Below are positions 30,784-40,067 of a stretch of DNA of 64,000 nucleotides, in pieces; positions within the stretch are counted from its first letter, which is position 1, and the number at the start of each line of letters is the position of its first letter. Position numbers and translations under genes: made by a program. The notes beneath the pieces are model-generated. The model did no database searches. It saw only the letters and a list, made by a program, of their open reading frames with translations, and was not told the origin of the DNA. Source of the stretch: Imhoffiella fuscus (lineage in GTDB: Bacteria; Pseudomonadota; Gammaproteobacteria; Chromatiales; Chromatiaceae); assembly GCF_042682685.1 (NCBI RefSeq), contig NZ_JBHUHX010000015.1:124001-188000 (forward strand). Direction: 5' to 3'.

Positions 30784-31087
30784 GTGGCAAACCGCACTCC
30801 TCGCTGGTCGCGGCGTCTGCGGGCCCGTCATCGACAAAACCCACGACAGACGTGCGTTTATTGATATCGACGTCGGCGTTCTCGGTAGCGAAGAGCCCTG
30901 CATGAGCGGATTGTCTCCAGCCAAGCCGCCATCACTTCGGCCAATCGGCCGCAAACGAGGTTGGCAGATGGCGAACACAGCCGAATGCCGTAATGCACAG
31001 CGCGTCTTCTGGCGCGCGTTACCGTATTAAATCGATCCGGCGAATCTGCCGCTGCAGGCCCAGGAGAGGGCCTTCGGGGCACGCCCA

Positions 31088-32554
31088 ATGGCAGTGGAGG
31101 GTCTGGTCGCCGTGAGTTCGTTCAGCGCCCCGAGGGAATCCCTCGGCGTCCTCGACGCCGAGACAGCGGCGGCCTTGGTCGAGGGCATGGCGGATATCGC
31201 CGTGGTACTCGACGATCAGGGGGTGGTGAGGGACATCTCCTTCGGCAGCGACGAACTGCGCGCGGACTTCAGCGCCGATTGGATCGGCCAGCCCTGGGCA
31301 TCCAGAATCGCCCCGGAGAGTCAGGCCAACCTCGAGGCCCTGCTCAACGAGGCCCGTCAGCAGACGATGACCCGCTGGCGTCAAATCAATCACCCGACGA
31401 CGCGCGGAACCGACATCCCCATCCAGTATCGCGCCCTGCGCTTGCGCGATCAGGGGCCGATCGTCGTCATCGGCCGCAATCTGCAAGGCATGGCGGCGCT
31501 GCAACAGCAGCTCATCGACGCCCAACAGGCACTCGAGCGCGACTATTGGCGTTTCCGTCAGGTCGAGACCCGCTATCGCCTGCTGTTCCGCATGGTCTCC
31601 GAGGCGATCCTCATCATCGACGCCCCGACGCAACGCGTCGTCGAGGCCAATCCGGCCGCTGGTCAACTGCTTGGCGAGAGCCCGAGTCGCGTTATCGGAC
31701 GCCCCTTTCCCGAGGGCTTCGACACCGAGGGCATGCACGCGATCAACGGACTCCTTGCCGGGGTCCGCGCAGCGGGCCGCGCGGACGATGTGCGCGCCAA
31801 TCAGCTCGACAGCATGCAGGAATTCCTGGTCTCCGCCTCGCTGCTGCGCCAGGAAAACGCCTCATTTCTGTTGGTGAGACTGGCACCAATCCTTTCGGCG
31901 CCCTCGACCTCGACCCTGCCGGAGACGAAGGCCCGCTATCTGCGCGTGTTCGAGAACGCGCCGGACTGCTTGGTCATCACCGACCCCGAAGGCCGCATAC
32001 TGACCGCGAACTCGACCTTCCTGAGTCTCGCCGAGATCCCGACCGAGCAGCAGGCGCGCGGCGAATCGCTCGACCGCTGGCTCGGACGCCCCGGGGTCGA
32101 CCTCAACGTTCTTATGGCCAATCTGCGCCAGCACACGACGGTCCGACTTTTCGCGACCACCTTGCGCGGCGAGTACGGCTCGACCACGGAGGTCGAGATC
32201 TCGGCCGCTGCGGTCCGTAACGGAGAGCGCCCCTATTTCGGATTTTTCATCCGCGACGTCGGACGACGACTGAACACCGAGCAACCGACAACCCCGGAGC
32301 AGACCCGCTGGCTGGACCAACTGACCGACCGAGTCGGTCGTGTCCCGCTCAAGGAACTGGTCCGCGAATCGACCGACACCATCGAGCGTCTCTGCATTGA
32401 GGTGGCGCTCAAGTTGACCGGGGACAACCGCGCCTCAGCCGCCGAGTTGCTGGGCTTGAGTCGACAAAGCCTGTACGTCAAAATCGACCGTTATGGCATC
32501 GTCGCGGATCAGCCCTCCGACCCACCGGGGCCAGACAAGAAGGATCGATCTTGA
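31088..32554 (+). CDS. ppsR: Photosynthesis gene repressor PpsR/CrtJ
   Basis: A 488-residue regulator with PAS domains and a C-terminal Fis-type helix-turn-helix. The opening LDAETAAALVEGMADIAVVLDDQG is the PpsR N-terminal domain. PAS units follow at about 160-275 and 287-395. The helix-turn-helix is ASAAELLGLSRQSLYVKIDR at about 447-466. It contains only two cysteines, C294 in the last PAS domain and C436 just ahead of the helix-turn-helix; CrtJ is known to use redox-active cysteines, one of them in the DNA-binding region. It probably represses bch, puh and related genes under oxygen. ATG at 31088. bchG follows after 185 bases. Confidence 0.93.
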   Translation: MAVEGLVAVSSFSAPRESLGVLDAETAAALVEGMADIAVVLDDQGVVRDISFGSDELRADFSADWIGQPWASRIAPESQANLEALLNEARQQTMTRWRQINHPTTRGTDIPIQYRALRLRDQGPIVVIGRNLQGMAALQQQLIDAQQALERDYWRFRQVETRYRLLFRMVSEAILIIDAPTQRVVEANPAAGQLLGESPSRVIGRPFPEGFDTEGMHAINGLLAGVRAAGRADDVRANQLDSMQEFLVSASLLRQENASFLLVRLAPILSAPSTSTLPETKARYLRVFENAPDCLVITDPEGRILTANSTFLSLAEIPTEQQARGESLDRWLGRPGVDLNVLMANLRQHTTVRLFATTLRGEYGSTTEVEISAAAVRNGERPYFGFFIRDVGRRLNTEQPTTPEQTRWLDQLTDRVGRVPLKELVRESTDTIERLCIEVALKLTGDNRASAAELLGLSRQSLYVKIDRYGIVADQPSDPPGPDKKDRS

Positions 32555-32739
32555 ACGGGGTCCCGCCGTCATTCCCGCTCGCCGCTCTCCATCACGAGCA
32601 CCCATGTGCCGCCCTGTCGGCGCCCGAGGTGGCGCAGGCGTTATGACGAGCAATCCCCAGGCGAACGACGCCGATTTGCCTCTACCCGTAAAACCCTCAC
32701 GATGAGTCGACCCTCTCGGAGCAGACGAAGGTTCCCCGC

Positions 32740-33645
32740 ATGAATCAAACGATGCCGCTCGCGAACGCGCGCTATCCCCAGCCTTCCGCGATGCTGGAGG
32801 TGCTCCACCCCATCACCTGGTTTCCACCCATGTGGGCCTTCGGTTGCGGCGTGGTCTCCTCGGGCGCACCGATCCTGGACCAGTTGCTGGTGGTCATCGC
32901 CGGCATCATTCTCGCCGGTCCGCTGATGTGCGGCACCAGCCAGGTGGTCAACGACTGGTATGACCGCCACGTCGATGCCATCAACGAACCCAACCGCCCG
33001 ATCCCGTCGGGGCGCATCCCGGGTCGCTGGGGCTTCTATCTGTCCCTGATCTGGACCGCCGTCTCGCTGCTGCTGGCCTATGCGCTCGGCCCCTGGGTCC
33101 TCGGCGCCGCCCTGCTCGGCATGGTGCTCGCCTGGATCTACAGCGCCCCGCCGCTGCGACTCAAAGGCAACGGCTGGTGGGGCAACCTGGCCGTCGGGAT
33201 CTCCTATGAGGGGCTAGCCTGGGTCACGGGCGCGGCGGTCATGATCGGCGGCGCCATGCCGGACTGGAAGATTCTCATACTCGCCCTGCTTTACAGCATC
33301 GGCGCGCACGGCATCATGACCCTGAACGACTTCAAGGCGATCGAGGGCGACATCCAGATGAATGTCCGTTCGCTGCCGGTCCAACTCGGAGTGGACGGCG
33401 CCGCACGCCTCCTCTGCTTGGTGATGGGGCTGCCGCAGGCCATTGTCGTCGCCCTGCTCTTCGCCTGGGACAAGCCGGCGCATGCCATCGCCGTCGGCGT
33501 GGTGCTGCTGATCCAAATCGGCCTCATGGTCCGCTTCCTCGGCAGCCCGCGCGAGCGCGCGACCTGGTTCAGCGGACTGGGCGTCAGCGTCTATGTCACC
33601 GGCATGATGATCAGCGCCTTCGCCGTGCGCGGGCTGATCCAGTAA
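32740..33645 (+). CDS. bchG: Bacteriochlorophyll synthase
   Basis: A 301-residue UbiA-family prenyltransferase that esterifies bacteriochlorophyllide a with geranylgeranyl diphosphate. The Mg-diphosphate motif is NDWYDRHVDAINEPNRP and the second Asp-rich motif is LNDFKAIEGDIQMNVRSLPV. Eight or nine hydrophobic helices place it in the inner membrane. ATG at 32740 has GAAGG about ten bases upstream. The order ppsR-bchG-bchP is common in purple bacteria. Confidence 0.95.
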   Translation: MNQTMPLANARYPQPSAMLEVLHPITWFPPMWAFGCGVVSSGAPILDQLLVVIAGIILAGPLMCGTSQVVNDWYDRHVDAINEPNRPIPSGRIPGRWGFYLSLIWTAVSLLLAYALGPWVLGAALLGMVLAWIYSAPPLRLKGNGWWGNLAVGISYEGLAWVTGAAVMIGGAMPDWKILILALLYSIGAHGIMTLNDFKAIEGDIQMNVRSLPVQLGVDGAARLLCLVMGLPQAIVVALLFAWDKPAHAIAVGVVLLIQIGLMVRFLGSPRERATWFSGLGVSVYVTGMMISAFAVRGLIQ

Positions 33646-33694
33646 ACCCCGCGCCTGCGTGCGCGAGTCCTTTTGCTTTCGACGAGATCTCTGC

Positions 33695-34891
33695 ATGTCA
33701 AACCCTGATACCTTCGACGTCGTCGTCATCGGCGGCGGACCCGCCGGGGCCACGGCCGCCAACGATCTGGCCAAGCTGGGCCGCTCCGTGTGCCTGCTCG
33801 ACCGCGCCGGGCGCATCAAGCCGTGCGGCGGCGCCATCCCGCCCCAGGCGATGCGCGAATTCGACATCCCCGAGTCTGCCCTAGCCGCTAAGGTCTATTC
33901 GGCACGAATGATCGCCCCCTCCGACCGCGAGGTCGACATGCCGATCGACGGCGGCTATGTCGGCATGGTCGACCGCGAGCACTTCGACGAGTGGCTGCGC
34001 GAGCGCGCGGCCCAGAACGGCGCGACCCGCAAGACCGGCACCTTCGAGCGCATCGAGCGCGACAGCGACGGCACCGCTGTGGTCCACTTCCGCGCGGGCC
34101 AGGACCGCATCAAGGGCGAGGCCGAGAGCGTGCGCGCCAAAGCCGTGATCGGCGCGGACGGGGCCAACTCATTCGTCGGCAAGAATTACGTTCCGGGCTA
34201 CGAGACCGTCAAATACGTCTCCGCCTACCACGAGATCGTGGCCACCCCCAAGGACGCGGATTTCGACGGCACCCGTTGCGACGTCTACTATCAGGGCGAC
34301 ATCTCGCCCGATTTCTACGGTTGGGTCTTCCCACATGGCGACACCATCAGCGTCGGCGTCGGCACCGCCATCCCCGGATTCTCGCTGCGCTCGGCCTGCA
34401 CCGAGCTGCGCCGCCGCGCCGGGCTGGAAGGCGCAGAGACCCTGAGACGCGAGGGCGCACCCATTCCGCTCGAACCGCTCAAGGTGTGGGACAACGGTCG
34501 CGACATCCTGCTCGCTGGAGACGCAGCCGGCTGCGTCGCACCGGCATCGGGAGAAGGCATCTACTACGCCCTAGCCTGCGGGCGCATGGCAGGCGAGGCG
34601 GTCAACGAATTCTGCACCACCGGCAACCCCAAGGCGCTCAAGAAGGCCCGTCAACGCTTCATGAAGGCGCACGGCAAGGTGTTCTGGGTCCTGGGAATCA
34701 TGCAGAAGTTCTGGTATTCCAGCGACAAGCGTCGCGAGCGCTTCGTCAGCCTCTGCGCCGACCCGGACATCCAGCACCTGACCTGGGAAGCCTATATGAA
34801 CAAGCGCCTGGTCAAGGCGCGACCAGGTGCCCATTTCCGGATCTTCTTCAAGGATCTCGCCCACCTGCTCGGGATCGTCTCACCTCGCTGA
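33695..34891 (+). CDS. bchP: Geranylgeranyl reductase for bacteriochlorophyll tail
   Basis: A 398-residue FAD-dependent reductase that saturates the geranylgeranyl tail to phytyl. The dinucleotide-binding motif DVVVIGGGPAGATAANDLA is at the N-terminus; IKPCGGAIPPQAMREF and LLAGDAAGCVAPASGEGIYY are family signatures. The frame opens at 33659, but ATG 33695 (MSNPDTF) gives the correct N-terminus. It follows bchG by 49 bases. Six bases after its stop the assembly breaks into N. Confidence 0.95.
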   Translation: MSNPDTFDVVVIGGGPAGATAANDLAKLGRSVCLLDRAGRIKPCGGAIPPQAMREFDIPESALAAKVYSARMIAPSDREVDMPIDGGYVGMVDREHFDEWLRERAAQNGATRKTGTFERIERDSDGTAVVHFRAGQDRIKGEAESVRAKAVIGADGANSFVGKNYVPGYETVKYVSAYHEIVATPKDADFDGTRCDVYYQGDISPDFYGWVFPHGDTISVGVGTAIPGFSLRSACTELRRRAGLEGAETLRREGAPIPLEPLKVWDNGRDILLAGDAAGCVAPASGEGIYYALACGRMAGEAVNEFCTTGNPKALKKARQRFMKAHGKVFWVLGIMQKFWYSSDKRRERFVSLCADPDIQHLTWEAYMNKRLVKARPGAHFRIFFKDLAHLLGIVSPR

Positions 34892-34897
34892 CGACCA

Positions 34898-34917
34898 NNN
34901 NNNNNNNNNNNNNNNNN
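34898..34917. other. Run of 20 undetermined bases
   Basis: Twenty N characters mark an assembly gap of unknown real length. Synteny between bchP and the tRNA-coaX side is therefore not proven by this sequence. Confidence 0.98.
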
Positions 34918-34997
34918 CGCCCCGGGAATGGCCCCAGATGGCGCGCTGCGTTACACTGCTTCCATTAAGGCCATCCCAGCCTTCCCGCCTTTCACCC

Positions 34998-35074
<77 letters not shown>

Positions 35075-35114
35075 TTTCGACATCCCCACCCTATTCCAGC
35101 GAAAGACCGCACTC

Positions 35115-35852
35115 TCATTCGTCACCCTGGGCGATTCGCATCAGGCCACGCAACACCAGATCGGGAACCCGTTCGCAAGGTCTCGATAGCGCGTCCTGAA
35201 TGCGATCCGCATCGCCTCCGGTCAGAAGCAAACGCGGATCGCTTCCCGCCTCGACCGCAAGACGCTCGAATAGCCGGTCCGTCAGGGCGGCGACGGCCTG
35301 CACGCTCCCCGCAGCCACGGCGGTTCCGGTATCCGCTGCCCAGGGCTCGCCACTCGGCTCGGATTGGATGCGCGGAATCTGGGTGCCCGCCAACAGACTG
35401 TTCCGCATCATCTCGACGCCAGGCAGAATCAATCCGCCCAGATGGCGCCCGTCGCCGAGCATGAGATCGAAGGTGACGGCGGTACCGGCATCGACGATGA
35501 GCGCGGGCCGAGCACCCGAGGCATGGGCCTCGACCAGAGCCAACCAGCGATCGACGCCGAGACGACTGGGATCGACATAGACGGTCCGCAGCCCCCGCCA
35601 CGACGCCCGCGAGCACACGAACTCGGGTTCGATACCCCAGTAGGCGCGTGCGACCCGGCACAAGGATTCGCCGACCTCCCCTCCACCAACGTTGCTGACG
35701 AGCATCCGCGACGGAGGCTCCAGGACCTCCCAACAGGCCAGCAGATCGAGCGGGATCGCACCGCCGTGACGAACGAGTTCCGGCTGAGACAAGCCCTCTG
35801 CGGTTGCACGACTCCAGCGCAGGTTCGTATTTCCGATATCGAGCAGCAACAT
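35115..35852 (-). CDS. coaX: Type III pantothenate kinase
   Basis: A 245-residue kinase for the first step of CoA synthesis. It opens with the phosphate-binding LLLDIGNTNLRWS and contains LGVDRWLALVEAHA and VDAGTAVTFDLM, the conserved Asp-Gly-Thr acyl/ATP region of the CoaX (ASKHA) family. The frame extends to 36161 as a shadow of birA; ATG at 35852 is the true start and lies two bases after the birA stop. Operon order birA-coaX is common in gammaproteobacteria. Confidence 0.94.
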   Translation of the reverse strand: MLLLDIGNTNLRWSRATAEGLSQPELVRHGGAIPLDLLACWEVLEPPSRMLVSNVGGGEVGESLCRVARAYWGIEPEFVCSRASWRGLRTVYVDPSRLGVDRWLALVEAHASGARPALIVDAGTAVTFDLMLGDGRHLGGLILPGVEMMRNSLLAGTQIPRIQSEPSGEPWAADTGTAVAAGSVQAVAALTDRLFERLAVEAGSDPRLLLTGGDADRIQDALSRPCERVPDLVLRGLMRIAQGDE

Positions 35853-35854
35853 GA

Positions 35855-36853
35855 TCAAGACTCCTGAGCCCGAAGGCTTACCTCGCCGGCCTGGAACGGC
35901 ACTCGCCCTTCGGACGTCTCCAGAATCAGGGAGCCGTCGGCCGCAATACCCGCGTGCGTACCCTGAATGACGCGATCTCCGAGGATCAGGCGCACCGGTT
36001 CGCCATGAAGCGTATCGAAACGACGCCAAAGATCGATGAACGGCGACAGACCTTCGCGTCCATAGCGATCCAACGCGCTCACCAACGCCTCCAGCAAGCG
36101 ACCGGCGAGCGCGTTGCGGCAACGACCGAGCTCCGGCATCGCTTCCTCGATCGAGGCCCATGGCTGCTCGATCGACGCCCCCTGGGTCGGCTGCATGCGC
36201 AGATTGATCCCGAGACCGATCACCAGATGACTCGGCCCCTGGGATTCGCCGGACACCTCAAGCAATAGCCCGGCGAGCTTGCGACGGCGCCAGAGCAGAT
36301 CGTTCGGCCATTTCAAGGAGAGATCCTCGACCCCCTCCGAACGCAACAGATCGGCAATGACCGCGCCAACGGCGAGGCTCATACCACCCAAGGCGGCGGG
36401 CGCCAACGGAAAGCGCCAGAGCAGGGACAGATAGAGATTGACCCCGAAGGGCGAGACCCACACACGTCCCCGGCGCCCACGCCCAGCGGTTTGACGCTCG
36501 GCGAGACAGGCCACGCCCGATGGCATGCCAAGCGCGGCCTCGCGCATCAGGTAGGCGCTGGTCGAATCGATCTGATCCTGGATCTCAAGGCGCGTCAAGC
36601 CGGCCCGCGCACGCTCCGACATGGCCGCCAGGATCGCCTCGCGATCGAGCAACTCCAGGGGCACCGGCAGCCGGTAGCCGCGACCGCGCACCGACTCGAT
36701 CTCCAAACCGAATTGATCGGCCGTCCTGCGCAACGCCTTCCACACGGCGGCGCGCGTAACCCCGAGATGCTCGGCGATCGCCTCTCCAGAATGAAATTGA
36801 CCATCCGCCAACATGCGGATCAATGCGAGATGACGCTCCATCGCTTGACTCAT
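35855..36853 (-). CDS. birA: Biotin operon repressor / biotin-protein ligase
   Basis: A 332-residue bifunctional protein. The N-terminal winged helix (about 8-60, SGEAIAEHLGVTRAAVWKAL) binds DNA. The ligase core has the biotinyl-AMP loop AGRGRRGRVWVSPFG and LKWPNDLLWRRRKLAGLLLE. The C-terminal SH3-like domain includes GTHAGIAADGSLIL. It biotinylates acetyl-CoA carboxylase. ATG at 36853 overlaps the upstream peptidase stop by four bases. Confidence 0.95.
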   Translation of the reverse strand: MSQAMERHLALIRMLADGQFHSGEAIAEHLGVTRAAVWKALRRTADQFGLEIESVRGRGYRLPVPLELLDREAILAAMSERARAGLTRLEIQDQIDSTSAYLMREAALGMPSGVACLAERQTAGRGRRGRVWVSPFGVNLYLSLLWRFPLAPAALGGMSLAVGAVIADLLRSEGVEDLSLKWPNDLLWRRRKLAGLLLEVSGESQGPSHLVIGLGINLRMQPTQGASIEQPWASIEEAMPELGRCRNALAGRLLEALVSALDRYGREGLSPFIDLWRRFDTLHGEPVRLILGDRVIQGTHAGIAADGSLILETSEGRVPFQAGEVSLRAQES

Positions 36854-38715
36854 GCCAGACTCGCGAGCCAGGCCCGCCTGGCATGCTCGACTGCCTTGGT
36901 AGGCCGGTCAAGCCACATGAGCTCGCAGGTATCGGAGTCGGCGGGTTGCGGGTCGGCTCGCAGCACAAGCAGCTCGTCGCGCCGGAACAGATGCAGCGTG
37001 ACGCCCGAGTCTTGGGTCGCCGCGCGCCCCAGGAGTCGCCCCAGATTCTCGGCAGTCGCTCGCAAGCCGTCCACGGCAATCAGGGTGTCGCCAGGCGCCA
37101 AGCCCGCGCGCTCACCGGCCCCTCCGGTCAGGACGCTCTGAACGACCGCCTCGGAGACACCTGAACGCAAACGGATGGACAGACCATTGCTTGGCACAAT
37201 CGGGTCGAAGGATTCGACCACGCCGCCCAAATCCTTGTCGCCACGCGAAGGGCGCAAACGCATCCGGATACCGACGGTTTCGAGCAGCGGAGCCAGGTCC
37301 AAGTCCTGGGTCGAATCGAGGGCGAGCGCGAAGAACTCGCTCAGATCCAAGCCGGACACCGATTGGGCGATCGCCTCGACTCCACGCTCGGGAACGCCGA
37401 TCCCAGTTTCGCCATGCTCGCGCCAGAGGGCACGCATGACATCGTCGAGCGAAACGGCACCCTGGGTGCGCTCACGCAAGGTGAGATCGAGCGCCAAGGC
37501 GACGAGGGCACCCTTGGCGTAGTAGCTGACGATGGCGTTGGGGGCGTTCTCGTCCTGCTTGTAGAACTTGGTCCAGGCATCGAAGCTCGACTCGGCCAGG
37601 GTCTGCACCCCTCGCCCGGGGCCGCGCATGACCCGAGTGATGGTCGTCGCCAACATGCCGAGGTAGGTCTTGGGATCGATGCAGCCGCAGCGGACCAGGG
37701 CCAACTCATCGTAGTAAGAAGTGACGCCCTCGAACGCCCAGAGCAAACGGGTATGCACCTCGCGATCGAGCCCGCCTTCCATCAAAGCGGCGGGGCGGAT
37801 GCGCTTGACCATCCAAAGATGGAAGTATTCGTGGCTACAGAGCCCGAGTAATCGGCCATAGCCATCGGAAACCCCTTCGTCCATCGAACCGGCAAGATCG
37901 TCCCGCGCACACATCAGGCTGGTCGAATAACGGTGCTCGAGACCACCATAACCATCGCCGACCACCGTCAACAGAAACAGATAGCGATCGATCGGCAGCA
38001 CACCGAAGAGCGCCGCGTGCTGGGCACAGATACGCTCCAGATCCTGGATCAGACGAGACTCGCTCACCCAATGGCGCCCGGTGATCGCCACGCCATGACG
38101 AATTCCGCCGACATCGAAGGAGAGGGATCTGAATCGCCCCATCTCGACCGGGTGATCGATCAGGTCGTCATAGCCATCGGCCGCATAGAGACCGAATCCA
38201 TTCGCGTCGGCATTCAGAAGACGCAGACTCGTCGCCACCCGCCAATCCCCAAACCGATCAGAAGGAGGCGGAAGCAGCTCGATTCGACAGGGAAGATGAT
38301 CGAGACCTTCGGCGCGCAACAACAACGCCGAGCCGTTGAAATAGGCATGGGTCGCATCGAGATGGGCCCCGCGCACGGAGAGATCCCATGCGAAGACCTG
38401 ATACGACAGGACAAGCGGTTTTCCGAAAGTCTCGCAGAGCCAGGTCTGTTTGTCCGTTTTGTGTATAGGAAGCGCCGCATCCTTTTCATCGACGGCATCC
38501 AATTTCAACAGATTTCGGGCGAAATCACGAACCATGTAGCTACCCGGAATCCAGGCGGGCATGGATAGACACAACGGACCAAGCGGCGGATTCTGTATCC
38601 GCATCTCGATGCGAAACAGATGGGCATGGGGATTTTCAGGTCGAACCCGGTAACTAACCGCGAAGGAACCGGTAACCTGTTCTGAAGAGGCGCTTTCGGA
38701 ATGGATATCGAGCAT
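36850..38715 (-). CDS. M61-family zinc metallopeptidase with PDZ domain
   Basis: A 621-residue M61 (glycyl aminopeptidase-like) enzyme. The N-terminal beta domain leads into the catalytic domain with zinc motif HEYFH (in CSHEYFHLWMVKRIRP) and the downstream glutamate in LLWAFEGVTSYYDE. A PDZ domain near the C-terminus has GAGERAGLAPGDTLIAVDGL. I see no signal peptide, so it is probably cytoplasmic. It heads the M61-birA-coaX set. ATG at 38715. Confidence 0.9.
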   Translation of the reverse strand: MLDIHSESASSEQVTGSFAVSYRVRPENPHAHLFRIEMRIQNPPLGPLCLSMPAWIPGSYMVRDFARNLLKLDAVDEKDAALPIHKTDKQTWLCETFGKPLVLSYQVFAWDLSVRGAHLDATHAYFNGSALLLRAEGLDHLPCRIELLPPPSDRFGDWRVATSLRLLNADANGFGLYAADGYDDLIDHPVEMGRFRSLSFDVGGIRHGVAITGRHWVSESRLIQDLERICAQHAALFGVLPIDRYLFLLTVVGDGYGGLEHRYSTSLMCARDDLAGSMDEGVSDGYGRLLGLCSHEYFHLWMVKRIRPAALMEGGLDREVHTRLLWAFEGVTSYYDELALVRCGCIDPKTYLGMLATTITRVMRGPGRGVQTLAESSFDAWTKFYKQDENAPNAIVSYYAKGALVALALDLTLRERTQGAVSLDDVMRALWREHGETGIGVPERGVEAIAQSVSGLDLSEFFALALDSTQDLDLAPLLETVGIRMRLRPSRGDKDLGGVVESFDPIVPSNGLSIRLRSGVSEAVVQSVLTGGAGERAGLAPGDTLIAVDGLRATAENLGRLLGRAATQDSGVTLHLFRRDELLVLRADPQPADSDTCELMWLDRPTKAVEHARRAWLASLA

Positions 38716-38837
38716 GAGAAGGCATCGGATGATAACAACCAGCCGATAGACTACCAGGCTCGAACGAACAAGATCGATCGGACATACAACACCCGATCGA
38801 CGCCCCCGGATCAGACCATCCAGGGGCGCTCAACAGT

Positions 38838-39113
38838 CTACCAGCGAGGTGCGCGGGCCGGACGCGGGCTGCGCGGCTTCGCCTCGTTGACCTTCATGTT
38901 GCGCCCCTTGAGGGGAGTTTCGTTCAGTCCCTTGATCGCGGCATCAGCCTCGGCATTGTTAGACATCTCCACGAAGCCGAACCCCTTGGAATTACCGGTG
39001 AATTTATCGGTAATCAAGCTCGCGCTGGAGATCTCGCCATAGGCCGAGAACGCCGCGCGCAGGTCTTCTTCGGTGACACTGTAGGCCAAGTTGCCGACAT
39101 AGATGTTCATCAT
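38838..39113 (-). CDS. RRM-type RNA-binding protein
   Basis: A 91-residue single-RRM protein. RNP2 is IYVGNLAYS and RNP1 is SKGFGFVEM. A short basic, proline-rich tail (PRSPRPARAPRW) follows. Such small RRM proteins occur in many Proteobacteria, often cold-induced, and bind RNA without a known specific partner. Two consecutive ATG codons (39113, 39110) can start it. Nearly 500 bases without a gene lie upstream. Confidence 0.92.
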   Translation of the reverse strand: MMNIYVGNLAYSVTEEDLRAAFSAYGEISSASLITDKFTGNSKGFGFVEMSNNAEADAAIKGLNETPLKGRNMKVNEAKPRSPRPARAPRW

Positions 39114-39607
39114 TCAAATTCCATGGATCGCGCATTGAAGAAAAGTGAGAACGGTCGAAAAATCAATGCACAACTGATTCGACGGTCTTTGCCTCCAACC
39201 ACTGGAGACGAAGTGTGCTTAGGACTCACGCGCCCGATCCCGCCTCATGATGAAGCCGGGAAAAAGCGGTACCTGAACAACTTGAAACCAGTTGCGGAGA
39301 CAATGCAGCCTTTGAGGGACTGGAGATCCAGAAAAGGGCGTTCAGAGAGAGAGCCTGTATCTAGAGGAAAGATCTGACGCGACACCCAGAGCCGTCGCGA
39401 TCGAGTTGGGCGGGAGTTTAAGTGCTCGCCAAACCAAAATCTAGTAGGGAAAAATACGTGACTGAGCGGAGCAACGGCCGGACCTGCCAAGATCGGATCT
39501 TGCCGTCTGACGATCGAAACCCCGCTCCAATCCATACCGCATCCATCACGGACGCCTAGCGTAAACCGAATAGGCGACACGGATGCTCAGGCCAGGACAG
39601 CCTGTCC
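39114..39607. other. 494-base region without a recognisable gene
   Basis: Composition is more AT-rich than the neighbours. A plus-strand frame of 84 codons (39123-39377) has no recognisable motif and no clear ribosome site, so I do not call it. The part next to 39113 must hold the RRM gene promoter, but no clear consensus is visible. Confidence 0.5.
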
Positions 39608-39608
39608 T
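39594..39608 (-). terminator. Stem-loop directly after the H-NS-like gene
   Basis: AGGACA and TGTCCT pair perfectly around three bases, beginning at the last base of the stop codon. No T-run follows, so termination strength is uncertain. Confidence 0.4.
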
Positions 39609-40000
39609 TAGATCTCGCGCAAAGAGTTCGCCTTGAACGCCTCACGGTCTTCTTTCGAAGAAGGATCATATCCCTGGTCCTGCATCTTCTTTTTCATCCA
39701 GCCCGGCAGAACACCGCGAACATAGATGTTCTCGGCGTTATCTGGATCCACATAACGCTTATACTGGCGATCACCAGACAGCTTGCGACCAGCGCCACGC
39801 CGCCGCTTAGGGGCGACGAGCGGAATGATCTCGTCGTAATCGTATCCGTTACTCTCGATCAAATCCCTGACCTGCTGAACGATATCATCCTTACCTTCCT
39901 CTCGACGCGTTTCCAGAAGACGCTTCAACGCGGTCTTTTTGGATTCTGCCTCGTCCAGCTGACGCTGGATCTCTTCGACGCTAAGATTAGCGTACTCCAC
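39608..40000 (-). CDS. H-NS-family nucleoid-associated protein
   Basis: A 130-residue protein with an N-terminal coiled coil (SVEEIQRQLDEAESKKTALK) for oligomerisation, a basic linker (APKRRRGAGRKLSG) and a C-terminal domain containing YVDPDNAENIYVRGVLPGWM that resembles the H-NS DNA-binding fold but replaces the usual QGR hook by VRGVLP. It probably compacts or silences DNA. The frame opens with ATG at 40027, but GTG at 40000 has GGAGG eight bases upstream and is the better start. A strong promoter precedes it. The family call is fairly confident, the targets unknown. Confidence 0.78.
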   Translation of the reverse strand: MEYANLSVEEIQRQLDEAESKKTALKRLLETRREEGKDDIVQQVRDLIESNGYDYDEIIPLVAPKRRRGAGRKLSGDRQYKRYVDPDNAENIYVRGVLPGWMKKKMQDQGYDPSSKEDREAFKANSLREI

Positions 40001-40067
40001 TTGCGATACCTCCAATAGGTGGGACATAGACGGTCATTCAAAAGCACGACACCAATCGCGCTTCTGA

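Larger units (their letters stand above)
30569..31087. promoter_or_regulatory. bchF-ppsR divergent control region
   Basis: No convincing gene lies in these 519 bases. It holds several symmetric elements: a one-mismatch PpsR-type box (30668-30685), an inverted repeat GAATTCG-N11-CGAATTC (30710-30734), GGCGTG-C-CACGCC (30735-30747) and overlapping palindromes (30765-30783). It must contain the promoter of the whole bch-puh arm and probably that of ppsR. Confidence 0.6.

Noticed and set aside
30613..30978. 121-codon minus-strand frame in the bchF-ppsR gap
   Set aside because: It runs through palindromic regulatory sequence, matches no family, has no ribosome site, and its PPGSNS phrase comes from a TTCGAA-type sequence.
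39123..39377. 84-codon plus-strand frame between the RRM and H-NS-like genes
   Set aside because: No recognisable domain, no ribosome-binding site and no supporting context.
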